From positions 1 to 12,392 of the forward strand of contig JAJAYX010000628.1 in the NCBI GenBank assembly GCA_026785985.1: 12,392 nt of DNA, read 5' to 3'. The stretch comes from Rudanella sp. GTDB lineage: Bacteria > Bacteroidota > Bacteroidia > Cytophagales > Spirosomataceae. The notes beneath the pieces are model-generated. The model was not told the DNA's origin. It ran no database searches and was given only the letters and a program-made list of their open reading frames with translations. Both the position numbers and the translations under genes were made by a program. Positions 1-7,337 of this stretch are shown piece by piece; the stretch's first letter is position 1; each line of letters starts with the position of its first letter.

Positions 1-512
1 GGAATTTCGTAGATATTAATCAGGAAATCGCGGCCTTTTTCGGTCATGCAAATCACCCGTGCCGAAATGTCAGCAATGCTCTTCAGCACCAGTAGTTGCT
101 CTTCGGTAGGGTTTTTCAGAATCGTGTGGAAGGTGGTTACCACAGGCATGGTCAGGTTACGCAACAGCGTCAGGATATAACTTCCGGCGGGCCCGCCATA
201 TATACCATATTCATGTTGAACACAGACAACCTCCGTATTTTTTGAATTCAGAAATTCGGCCGCCTTCCGATATGATTCCTGATCATGCTGATAAAACTCA
301 TACCGCACCTCCGACGGGTAATCATAGCCTTCGGGCGTGTCGTTCACCGAAACAACGATAGGTCGGGCATCGGGGATAAATGAATGATATGAATGATACA
401 GGTCAGCGGTGAAGGTAGCAATACCACACTGACGCGGCAGATAATCGCCGATAAATGCCACGTTTTTTGGGCTAACATCCCACGGATTGCTTATATAATC
501 GTTCGGCGTCAT
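1..512 (-). CDS. GT4-family glycosyltransferase, N-terminal part (cut by window edge)
   Basis: This is the first 170 codons of a minus-strand gene whose 3' part lies outside the window. The protein starts at the ATG at 510-512 and has no signal peptide, so it should act in the cytoplasm. The Rossmann-like N-terminal domain of a GT-B enzyme is visible: YLPRQCGIATFTADL at residues 24-38, the acceptor-side motif QHEYGIYGGPAGSY at 99-112, and a buried strand ending in TTFHTIL at 126-132. These motifs are typical of a GT4 glycosyltransferase group common in Bacteroidota, whose members often lie beside glycoside-phosphorylase-like genes; those neighbours are not visible here. Donor and acceptor sugars cannot be read from this half, because the nucleotide-sugar site is in the missing C-terminal domain. 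No Shine-Dalgarno sequence precedes the start. The family call is firm; the substrate is unknown. Confidence 0.85.
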   Translation of the reverse strand, partial: MTPNDYISNPWDVSPKNVAFIGDYLPRQCGIATFTADLYHSYHSFIPDARPIVVSVNDTPEGYDYPSEVRYEFYQHDQESYRKAAEFLNSKNTEVVCVQHEYGIYGGPAGSYILTLLRNLTMPVVTTFHTILKNPTEEQLLVLKSIADISARVICMTEKGRDFLINIYEI

Positions 513-518
513 AATACT

Positions 519-544
519 TGAGAGGCTAACAGTGAGAGGCTAAC
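519..544. repeat. 12-bp direct repeat, two copies, next to the glycosyltransferase start
   Basis: TGAGAGGCTAAC occurs at 519-530 and again at 533-544, separated by 2 bp. It lies 7 bp upstream of the start codon, so it would be part of the 5' untranslated leader. It may be a slippage duplication or a small regulatory site. Nothing else supports a function. Confidence 0.7.
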
Positions 545-633
545 TTGTATAATCAACTTCATAGTCTATAAGCAAAGTAGAGGAGTAATTGTTTCATTTT
601 GCCGGTATAATTCGACTAATCTGAGGGAGAGGG

Positions 634-669
634 ATTTTTATAACTATTTTTATAACTGTTTCTATAAAT
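634..669. repeat. AT-rich 12-bp tandem repeat, two exact copies and one degenerate copy
   Basis: ATTTTTATAACT occurs at 634-645 and 646-657 and is followed by a degenerate third unit, GTTTCTATAAAT, at 658-669. In addition, AACTATTT at 642-649 is the reverse complement of AAATAGTT at 666-673, so the block can fold back on itself. It lies in the intergenic region and is not part of any credible ORF. Confidence 0.75.
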
Positions 670-734
670 AGTTGTACTGAGTGATTGTAATTACGCTTAT
701 AACTTTTTTGTATAGGACGAAAGTAGGGGGGCAT

Positions 735-768
735 AAAAAAACCGGAGACAGAGTCTCCGGCCTTTTTT
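735..768 (-). terminator. Rho-independent terminator of the receptor/lipoprotein unit
   Basis: A perfect 8-bp stem, CCGGAGAC at 742-749 with GTCTCCGG at 753-760, closes a 3-nt loop. An A-run (735-741) flanks one side and a T-run (763-768) the other, so it can work in both directions. It lies about 30 bp past the stop codon of the TIG lipoprotein and should end the minus-strand transcript coming from the TonB-dependent receptor, insulating the glycosyltransferase gene. Confidence 0.9.
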
Positions 769-798
769 GCGACACCAATATGAAATTAAACTTGGGTA

Positions 799-2493
799 CT
801 ATCGGTCGTAGTTGGCATTTTGCGGATCAAAATTCGTCCAGCCTGCGAGCCAGTTGTCGGTGCCATTGAAAGCACCCCGGTACGGAGCAGCGGTGAAGAA
901 CGAATTAGCAAGTTTGCCACCTGTTGCGGCATTACCAGCTACTAAAAGAGGAGAGGCTGCACCAACCAGGAAGTTAGGGCCTGTGAGTGTAAAGTTAGCT
1001 GCGTTGAAGAGCAACGTAGCAATATCCGTTGACGCTACGATTGAATTTTTCTTTGCCGCCGTGTTGAAGAACGCCGTAGCCTGATCGTTAGTGATTGCAC
1101 CAGCACCCCGAACCGGTATCAGCGAGTTAGCAATCGTAACACCTTGCAAGTCGAGGCCACCTGTAGTTACGTTGTTCAACGTACCGGTTGCCGTACCATC
1201 CAATCGTAATCCTTCGGGCCAGCCTGAGAATACAGAATTAAAGATGCTGATCGAGGTGTTCCGGCGTAAGTGCATTGCCGACTGGTATGGACCGCTACCA
1301 CCCGAAGTAGGGTTAGTATTAGGCGTTGCCGAGAAAGCAAAACAGCTCATATTAGCGAATACCGGCGCAGTCAATGGCAAACCGTTATTAACAGCCAATG
1401 GGCCTTGCGCGGCTGTGTTCTCGCCAGGGTTGAAGTTGTCTGACTCAAAGGAGTTAGACGCTGACTGGTCAGCGGCATTGGGATCGCGGAGTGAAACGCC
1501 AAACTGAACTTTACCTGTGAAACCAAAGTCAGCGTCGAAGTCGTCGTCGAAACCACGGAGAGCCACCAGATATTTGGCATTTACGGTACCACCGAACCAC
1601 TCGAAAGAGTCGTCACCACTGTATGAAACCTGAATGCGGTCGAGGGTAGTGCCTGAGCCAACACCATATAGCGTCAGACCGTTGATCTCGCTGTTTGGAA
1701 CTGTTGTCAGGGCAATACCTGCAAACTCGATCCGAACGTATTGCAACGTACCTGAGTTATCGGCGGGTTCGTTGAAAGTTCCATACGTACCTTCAATACC
1801 ACCTTCGAACGTGGTTGCGCTAGGCCGGTTGGTTGGCGCTCTGCCAATCAAAACAACACCACCCCAGTCACCATACTTACGCTGACCGGCGGCTACATTC
1901 GATGTGAAGATGATTGGCTGCTGAACCGTGCCTTTTGCTTCGACTTTGGCACCGGGCTGAACAATCAAAGTACCACCCCGGCTCTGGCCAGAGGGATCTA
2001 AGGCAATACCACCGCCTTTGATGATGGTACCCGGCTGGATAGTCAGTGTTGCTCCTGCCCGTACATAGACGAATCCACGAAGCAGGTAAACATTAGTTGA
2101 TGTCCAGGTTGTGTTGGCCGTGATGTTCGTGGCTACTTCAATAACCGGCTTGGCACCCAGGGCAAACGTACCGCTGAATTGAGCTGCCTGACCATTGGCA
2201 ACTACCGAAACAGTAGTACCAGCGTTTTGCGGAACAGTTACAACTAATTGCGTTGCACTTGCTGTTACAACTTGAGCAGCCACGCTACCGAATGTAACAC
2301 TGTTGCTGGCTGGTGTGGTATTGAAGTTTGTACCCGTTATAACAACCGTTGAGCCAGCTGGTGCTGATATGGGGCTAATGCTGGTGATGCTGGTTACGGG
2401 TGCAGGCTCGTCGTCATTATTACACCCCGATACTACTGCAAACAGGCCTACTACGACAAGTAGAAGTAACGGCCAGCGTTTCATGAAATTCAT
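799..2493 (-). CDS. TIG/IPT-domain lipoprotein with a beta-helix-like body
   Basis: This 564-aa protein is probably surface or periplasmic and lipid-anchored. The N-terminus has a basic start, a hydrophobic stretch and a lipobox ending in VVSGC, with Cys24 as the predicted lipidated residue; NNDDEPAP follows as a flexible linker. Residues about 32-112 form an IPT/TIG immunoglobulin-like domain (SITSISPISAPAGSTVVITG). The body is rich in Gly, Asn and Thr and looks like a stacked beta structure: GTIIKGGG near 155, PGAKVEAKGTVQQPIIFTS near 180-199, SGDDSFEWFGG at 292-302 and an acidic DDDFDAD at 316-322 that could bind Ca2+. I recognise this body as a conserved Bacteroidota family without an assigned activity; some databases carry unreliable transporter labels for it. 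It lies 51 bp downstream of the TonB-dependent receptor on the same strand, and no terminator separates them, so the two are probably co-transcribed and work together. Met4 is an alternative start and leaves the lipobox intact. Confidence 0.85.
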   Translation of the reverse strand: MNFMKRWPLLLLVVVGLFAVVSGCNNDDEPAPVTSITSISPISAPAGSTVVITGTNFNTTPASNSVTFGSVAAQVVTASATQLVVTVPQNAGTTVSVVANGQAAQFSGTFALGAKPVIEVATNITANTTWTSTNVYLLRGFVYVRAGATLTIQPGTIIKGGGIALDPSGQSRGGTLIVQPGAKVEAKGTVQQPIIFTSNVAAGQRKYGDWGGVVLIGRAPTNRPSATTFEGGIEGTYGTFNEPADNSGTLQYVRIEFAGIALTTVPNSEINGLTLYGVGSGTTLDRIQVSYSGDDSFEWFGGTVNAKYLVALRGFDDDFDADFGFTGKVQFGVSLRDPNAADQSASNSFESDNFNPGENTAAQGPLAVNNGLPLTAPVFANMSCFAFSATPNTNPTSGGSGPYQSAMHLRRNTSISIFNSVFSGWPEGLRLDGTATGTLNNVTTGGLDLQGVTIANSLIPVRGAGAITNDQATAFFNTAAKKNSIVASTDIATLLFNAANFTLTGPNFLVGAASPLLVAGNAATGGKLANSFFTAAPYRGAFNGTDNWLAGWTNFDPQNANYDR

Positions 2494-2544
2494 AAATAAA
2501 TTAGATTTGGTTTGACATCTGTTCTTGTACTAACTCATTATTAA

Positions 2545-5442
2545 TTAAGGCACTATCGTCCGCCGTCCGAAGGCGTATACACCGGTCAGTGTAACATACT
2601 GACCACGACGGAACACGCGAACATTCTGATCGGCAGTGGCGTTTTGCGAGGTCACATCGCTGTCAATTTTGCTGTCGCCACTGTAATCCTGAGCAAATCG
2701 GTATGGTGCGTTCAGAATATCCTGAATACCTAACCGGAGTTCAAACTGCTTCTTGAATGTTTTGGAAATGTTCAGATCCAGTACATTCCGGGGCATTTCG
2801 AAAACAGTGGGCTGGTTTTGATTACCCACCGCAAAAATGCGCGGACCAGCTACGTTGAATAAAAGGTTGGCCTGCCATCCCGAAATAGGGTCAGCATAAT
2901 ACACCCCGGCATTAATCAGATACGGTGACTGATTGGCCAGTGGCCGCTCAGACGATTGGATATTCGTGAGATCGTATGGACCAATGAGACCACTCAAATC
3001 AGGTCCGATAACCGACTGGCCTAAATTAATGCGGCTGTTGATGATGGATACGTTACCCACTAACTGGAGGTTTTGCAGAAACACGCTCGATGATGAAGCA
3101 AAACCCTTCCGGAGTTCCAGTTCGACACCGTAGTTACGCGCCGACTGTGCATTGATAAACGTGTATCCTAAACCACTTGCGGTTGGAATGAGGAAGGTCT
3201 CGATTGGGTTTTTAAACTGCTTGTAAAAACCGGTAATCGAGAAAATCTCGTTTGGCGTTGGGTAAAACTCATACTTGGCATCAATATTCTGGATCGTTGC
3301 CGTTGTCAGAGCCGGATTGCCCCGTACATCGGCGAGTAAGTTAAAATCGAAGTAGGTGAATGGTGCCAACTCCCGCAACTCAGGGCGGTTCACCGTAGCC
3401 GAGTAAGCAAACCGCAAATTGTTGCGCTCGTTTAGCTTGTAGATAAAGTTAACCGAAGGCAGTGGGCTGAATATCGTTTTGTTTACCAGATCGGTCGTTA
3501 CCAGATTAAGGTCTGAGCGCAACGTCTGATTGTTTACTTCGCCCCGGAAACCCGCTGTTAAGTTTGCCTTAAGTCCAAAGTTGACATCGCCCTGCACGTA
3601 GGCAGCAACGTATGTGTTGATACCCTGATACGAGTCCAGATCTTTTGTTCCGTCGAGGAGCGAAAATCCCCCAGGTTGACCGGTAACATTGTCGGAACTA
3701 AAAATTGTATTGAGTGGCTGACCAAGAATAGATGTCGATACATTGCCAACCTTCTCATATCCGTAGAAACGGGCCGAATACAAACGATTACGTTGTTCAC
3801 CGTAGAAGCCCGCTTTGATACGATTCGGCTCGCGATCCGTCGGGTTGCCAAAGGTGTGGTCATAATTTCCGATCAATGAGACCACGTTTTCATTCAAGGT
3901 CGAGAAGAACCGACCATTGTTGATTGGGTTTGGCTGGTTTGGAATAATTGCGGAGAATGGTGCCAGTTTACCATCGGTGCCAACGGAACCCGTTACACGC
4001 TGAAAACTCGCACGGCGCCAGTCTGGCTCCCAACGACCAGAGTAACTATACGCACCAATCCAGTTAAATTTCGACAGTTGACTAATAGAATGCTCGCCCG
4101 ATACCTGTGTGCTAAGAATGCTCCGGTTTTCAAATCGCTCCGAAAAAGCCTGTACATCAAGACCGTCGACCACGCGCTGCCCGAGACGGTTGAGCGTTTC
4201 AGTCGTACTCAGGAGATTAAATAATGTTTTCCACTCCAGGGTAAAATTGGGGCTGAAGCGCGCTGTCCAGTTGTGCAATACGCCCAAACGTGTTTGCCGC
4301 TGGTAGTTGGAATCGTCATATTTTTCAAAAACATCGTTGGCTGTTGCCCCGTTCTGATAAAAACTAAAATCAATATCAGCGTATTGGTTGGTCAGGCTGT
4401 AGTTAATGCTTGTCAGGTTACTAACCCGGACATTACCCACATCGAACCGACGACCAAAATTGACAGCCAGGCGCACATCGGGATCTACCGAAATCTGACG
4501 TAGGGCCCATGCGTTAGGGAGTAGTCGAGAATAAGCAGCGCGTTGAGCGGCATTAAGTGCATTAAAATTGTTGGCGCGGGTCGGAAAGCTACTGGGGAGT
4601 TTTTGACCTTTATTCCAAAGGCCCAACGCACTCAAACCTCCCCGGTCGTGCGTCTGTACGCTCTCAAACGTAGTACCTGGACGGTAACCAATGGTAAGGC
4701 CTGCATCTATGAAGTTCTGGTCGGGCCGACGTTTGGTATAAATCTTGATAACACCACCGGCAAAATCACCCGGTAACTCAGCTGAACCGGACTTGAAGAC
4801 GATCATCCGGTCGATGATGTTGCTCGGTACAATGTCGAATGAGAACGAGCGCGACTCAACTTCGGTCGATGGTGTAATAACATCGTTGATCATTACCGAG
4901 TTGTAGCGGGTACCTAAGCCCCGAATCAACACAAAGCGGTTATCGACAATACTGATTCCCGGAACCCGGCGAATGGCCGCTGCGGCATCGCGATCTTGTG
5001 ATTTTTGAATTTGCTGAGCCGAAATACCAACGGCCATCGGCTTGAGTTGCTTGATCTCGGTGATCACGGCAATTTCGGTGTTGGTTGCCCGGCCCGCTCT
5101 TACCACAACTTCCTGGAGACTTCTGCCCTCTTCCTGGAGTTCGGTATCAATAGCGGTCGTGTTTCCTGACTCAACCCGAACGTTTGGAATCTCCGTTGTC
5201 AGGTAAGAGACGTAGGAAATAATCAGTTTGTGCGTAGCGGCAGGAACGTTGGCGATGGTAAAATTGCCTTCGATATCGGTGGCGGCTCCGGTGGTTGTTC
5301 CGTCGATACGGACAGTGGCGCCAATTAAAGCTTCTTTGGTTTTCGCGTCTTTAATGGACCCGCGAATGGTGCCCGTCTGAGCAAAGGAAGCTGAAATAAA
5401 AAGGAGTGAAAAAAAGAGACTAAGTAGCGTTGCGCTTTTCAT
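2545..5442 (-). CDS. TonB-dependent outer-membrane receptor with carboxypeptidase-regulatory-like N-domain
   Basis: This 965-aa outer-membrane receptor should import a ligand using energy from TonB-ExbBD. In order: a signal peptide ending in ISASFAQ (about residue 22); a carboxypeptidase-regulatory-like beta-sandwich, residues about 23-110 (GTIRGSIKDAKTKEALIGAT, then GTTTGAATDIEGNF); a short link with LQEVVVRAGR; a plug domain, about 118-240 (AAAAIRRVPGISIVD, RFVLIRGLGTRYNSVMINDV, SGSAELPGDFAGGVIKIYTK); and a long beta-barrel with alternating aromatic strands, including NNLRFAYSATVNRPELRELA, to the C-terminus. No FecR-interacting signalling extension is present. The length is usual for this class. 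It resembles SusC in its N-domain, but the next gene encodes a TIG lipoprotein, not a SusD family member. The ligand cannot be read from sequence; siderophore, peptide and glycan all remain possible. A promoter matching the Bacteroidota consensus lies 26 bp upstream of the ATG. Confidence 0.93.
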   Translation of the reverse strand: MKSATLLSLFFSLLFISASFAQTGTIRGSIKDAKTKEALIGATVRIDGTTTGAATDIEGNFTIANVPAATHKLIISYVSYLTTEIPNVRVESGNTTAIDTELQEEGRSLQEVVVRAGRATNTEIAVITEIKQLKPMAVGISAQQIQKSQDRDAAAAIRRVPGISIVDNRFVLIRGLGTRYNSVMINDVITPSTEVESRSFSFDIVPSNIIDRMIVFKSGSAELPGDFAGGVIKIYTKRRPDQNFIDAGLTIGYRPGTTFESVQTHDRGGLSALGLWNKGQKLPSSFPTRANNFNALNAAQRAAYSRLLPNAWALRQISVDPDVRLAVNFGRRFDVGNVRVSNLTSINYSLTNQYADIDFSFYQNGATANDVFEKYDDSNYQRQTRLGVLHNWTARFSPNFTLEWKTLFNLLSTTETLNRLGQRVVDGLDVQAFSERFENRSILSTQVSGEHSISQLSKFNWIGAYSYSGRWEPDWRRASFQRVTGSVGTDGKLAPFSAIIPNQPNPINNGRFFSTLNENVVSLIGNYDHTFGNPTDREPNRIKAGFYGEQRNRLYSARFYGYEKVGNVSTSILGQPLNTIFSSDNVTGQPGGFSLLDGTKDLDSYQGINTYVAAYVQGDVNFGLKANLTAGFRGEVNNQTLRSDLNLVTTDLVNKTIFSPLPSVNFIYKLNERNNLRFAYSATVNRPELRELAPFTYFDFNLLADVRGNPALTTATIQNIDAKYEFYPTPNEIFSITGFYKQFKNPIETFLIPTASGLGYTFINAQSARNYGVELELRKGFASSSSVFLQNLQLVGNVSIINSRINLGQSVIGPDLSGLIGPYDLTNIQSSERPLANQSPYLINAGVYYADPISGWQANLLFNVAGPRIFAVGNQNQPTVFEMPRNVLDLNISKTFKKQFELRLGIQDILNAPYRFAQDYSGDSKIDSDVTSQNATADQNVRVFRRGQYVTLTGVYAFGRRTIVP

Positions 5443-5467
5443 ATTGGTTTTGTCGTATTTGACGGGG

Positions 5468-5495
5468 CAAAGCTACTGCACCAATGTTACGCCAA
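5468..5495 (-). promoter_or_regulatory. Bacteroidota-type promoter of the TonB-dependent receptor
   Basis: Read on the minus strand, TAGCTTTG (5475-5468) matches the -7 consensus TAnnTTTG exactly. A TTG (5495-5493) lies 17 bp upstream at the expected -33 position. The predicted transcript would have a leader of roughly 20 nt before the ATG at 5442. The sequence between the boxes contains GTAACATTGG (minus strand, 5490-5481), which also occurs upstream of the gene at 7338. Confidence 0.65.
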
Positions 5496-5655
5496 TATGA
5501 AGCCACCGTTACCGATGGGTTATGTTAATGCAGGTAGTTCTCACTAATATTACCGCTGTATGACCAGCCAAATAATATCAAAGCAATTTCCAAAAGAAAA
5601 GGTCGGCTATTTCGCTATCATGGCTCTTTTCCAGTAGAATCCAAATAATAGTTTG

Positions 5656-7176
5656 TTAATCGAGAATAATGAACCGTTTTCCGGGGGATTGCTCACCACC
5701 CTTCATAACCAGTCCATTCACCACCACATACTTCACCTGATCCCCTTCTTTGAGCAAAAACGTGGGTACTTGTCCCAACTCCAGCGGTTGGGCGGGCAGA
5801 TCGCCCTCAACCAGCACATGTACGGGTTCAGAGCCGAGTTTTTTATAAGCTGTTTCGGAGTTCGCTTTCTTCAATCGGAACACCACTGTTCCCTGCTGCC
5901 GAAGGTCAGCAACGTTCAGTTTCGTGAGTTTGTCGATTGATTTGAGGGTTTCGGGATAGACAGTAGCGGGAACCAACTCAAGACCCGTCGCGTCGATTTC
6001 CTGCAAACCAAAGAACGTGGACAGGTCGCCGAGATCCTCTATTTTGCTTTCGTAGCGAAAATCGCGGGCGTTGTTTGTGTTCTCTTCATACTGATTGATC
6101 CCCACGTCCATTACTGTTCTGACCCCATTTCGCACTACGCCCACGTTCCGAATCAGCACATCGAACAGGGCGCGGCCGTTTTCGGGAATAGCCGTGTAGT
6201 CAGCCACGTTCTCAGCCTCATAGCTACGGTTGGCAATGCTGTTCAGAGCCGACAGAATCGCCACGAAGTTTAGCCGCCGGACCATCATTTTTTCGGTATC
6301 ACCTTTATACCCGCCGGATTCGATCAGAATCAGGGTCGTTCCCCATTTCTGAATATTGTCGCCAAAGGCGCGAGCCTCAAACTCATCGTCGTAGCGGGCA
6401 ATCTGCCCTGGAATAAACGGTTGCAGCACCCGGTTCAGGCCCGCAATCAACTGCATCGACCGCTGTCGAATTTCGTTCAGGTTTCGGTCTTCGTCGTAGG
6501 CCGTGGCCAGAAACGACAGCACCGCCTGCTTTCCCGTCTTGCCCACACCGTAGCGCGGGTTTTGGTCGTGTAAATTAAAGCCCACCAACGGTTTTAGCGT
6601 TTGTTGCAAATTTTTCAGAATCACCGACTCCGGCGACTGCAACCGAAGTGCATCGCGGTTCATGTCGATGTCCAGAGCCGTTCGACGTTGCCAGCGTTCG
6701 GCTCCGTCGGGATTCAGCATGGGCACAAAATGGATGGTGAGGCCCGCCAGCAAATTGGCCCGAAACTCATCCCACTCGTCGCCTGATGTCTGCAAAAAAT
6801 TGATTATATCGAACAGTGCCATTGTCGCCGTGGCTTCGTCGCCGTGCATTTGCGACCACAGCAACACGGGCGTTGGCCCCGTGCCGGCCTGCACTTTTCT
6901 GATTACCCGCTTCTCGGTTGATTCGCCAATCGGCTCAACAGTAGTGCCTTTCGCCTTCTGGGCTACTCGGTTCAGCAGGGGTTGAATATCGCTGTGTTTG
7001 AAGCGACGATGGGTTAATGTAGTCTCCTGAAAGCTTGGGTGAGCGTTGTAAAGTTGGCGGGGCAAGGCTGCATCCTGGGCAAAAGTGGGCGAAACAGACA
7101 TTGTAAAAATGTAAAAAGCGAATCCATGTAAGGTTCCAAAAACAGGCTTTTTGAGCCAGATAGGGCGGTTTTTCAT
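5656..7176 (-). CDS. Secreted M14-family zinc carboxypeptidase
   Basis: This exported metallopeptidase should remove C-terminal residues from peptides or related amide substrates in the periplasm or outside the cell. From the ATG at 7174-7176 it is 506 aa. The signal peptide begins MKNRPIWLKK, has a hydrophobic core and ends near PTFAQ. The M14 signature is complete: zinc ligands in MHGDE (H111, E114) and FNLHD (H203), a substrate-carboxylate motif DMNRD (N173, R174), and the catalytic glutamate in LILIESGG (E286). A C-terminal part of about 170 residues, ending in a beta-rich segment, follows the catalytic domain; I do not recognise it. A TTG codon at 7188 extends the frame by four codons, but it overlaps a -7 promoter box and gives a worse signal peptide, so I chose the ATG. 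The gene has the same orientation as the receptor gene downstream, but a 213-bp gap with a separate promoter makes it probably its own unit. Substrate specificity is unknown. Confidence 0.9.
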   Translation of the reverse strand: MKNRPIWLKKPVFGTLHGFAFYIFTMSVSPTFAQDAALPRQLYNAHPSFQETTLTHRRFKHSDIQPLLNRVAQKAKGTTVEPIGESTEKRVIRKVQAGTGPTPVLLWSQMHGDEATATMALFDIINFLQTSGDEWDEFRANLLAGLTIHFVPMLNPDGAERWQRRTALDIDMNRDALRLQSPESVILKNLQQTLKPLVGFNLHDQNPRYGVGKTGKQAVLSFLATAYDEDRNLNEIRQRSMQLIAGLNRVLQPFIPGQIARYDDEFEARAFGDNIQKWGTTLILIESGGYKGDTEKMMVRRLNFVAILSALNSIANRSYEAENVADYTAIPENGRALFDVLIRNVGVVRNGVRTVMDVGINQYEENTNNARDFRYESKIEDLGDLSTFFGLQEIDATGLELVPATVYPETLKSIDKLTKLNVADLRQQGTVVFRLKKANSETAYKKLGSEPVHVLVEGDLPAQPLELGQVPTFLLKEGDQVKYVVVNGLVMKGGEQSPGKRFIILD

Positions 7177-7185
7177 GTCAGGAGA

Positions 7186-7193
7186 CAAATTTA
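7186..7193 (-). promoter_or_regulatory. Candidate -7 box of the M14 peptidase gene
   Basis: TAAATTTG on the minus strand matches TAnnTTTG. It ends 9 bp before the ATG at 7176, so transcription would start only a few bases from the start codon, giving a leaderless or nearly leaderless mRNA. No TTG lies at the usual distance; the nearest, in a GTTTG/CAAAC palindrome at 7213-7224, is about 26 bp away. The call is tentative for that reason. Confidence 0.35.
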
Positions 7194-7236
7194 TGCACGT
7201 TTAATCTTAGCCGTTTGCTCAAACACTTGCCGATCT

Positions 7237-7270
7237 GTTAACAATTTGGTAACATTGGAGTAACATTTGC
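7237..7270 (+). repeat. Three phased copies of a GTAACAnTTKG-type motif in the divergent promoter region
   Basis: GTTAACAATTTG (7237-7248), GTAACATTGGA (7249-7259) and GTAACATTTGC (7260-7270) follow one another head to tail at 11-12 bp intervals, close to one helical turn. They lie between the M14 peptidase and the TonB-C-like gene, so they could be a binding array for a regulator of either gene. The last copy also resembles a -7 box (AACATTTG). The middle 10-mer GTAACATTGG recurs in the TonB-receptor promoter. Confidence 0.6.
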
Positions 7271-7298
7271 ATAATATCAACCAGTCACAAAACCTGAC

Positions 7299-7311
7299 AC
7301 TGAGTCTCAGT
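7299..7311. promoter_or_regulatory. 13-bp perfect palindrome upstream of the TonB-C-like gene
   Basis: ACTGAG-T-CTCAGT is a perfect odd palindrome ending 26 bp before the ATG at 7338. It may be an operator or a small hairpin in the leader. Its length and position fit a dimeric repressor site, but only the symmetry supports that. Confidence 0.35.
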
Positions 7312-7337
7312 ATGCCAGATTAACCAGCTTATCAACC

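Larger units (their letters stand above)
513..734. other. AT-rich intergenic region upstream of the glycosyltransferase gene
   Basis: This gap separates the glycosyltransferase gene from the terminator of the receptor/lipoprotein unit. It must hold the glycosyltransferase promoter if that gene has its own, but I find no good TAnnTTTG box on the minus strand. The closest, TACTTTG around 564-570, has one base too few. The region holds two short tandem repeats (519-544 and 634-669, listed separately). No convincing gene or RNA is seen. Confidence 0.6.

Noticed and set aside
681..869. Plus-strand 62-aa frame over the terminator and the lipoprotein 3' end
   Set aside because: It crosses a strong hairpin terminator and overlaps the real minus-strand gene; composition does not look like a protein.
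5596..5631. GAAAAG/CTTTTC inverted repeat as an M14 terminator
   Set aside because: Only 6 A/T-rich pairs around a 24-nt loop; too weak to call.
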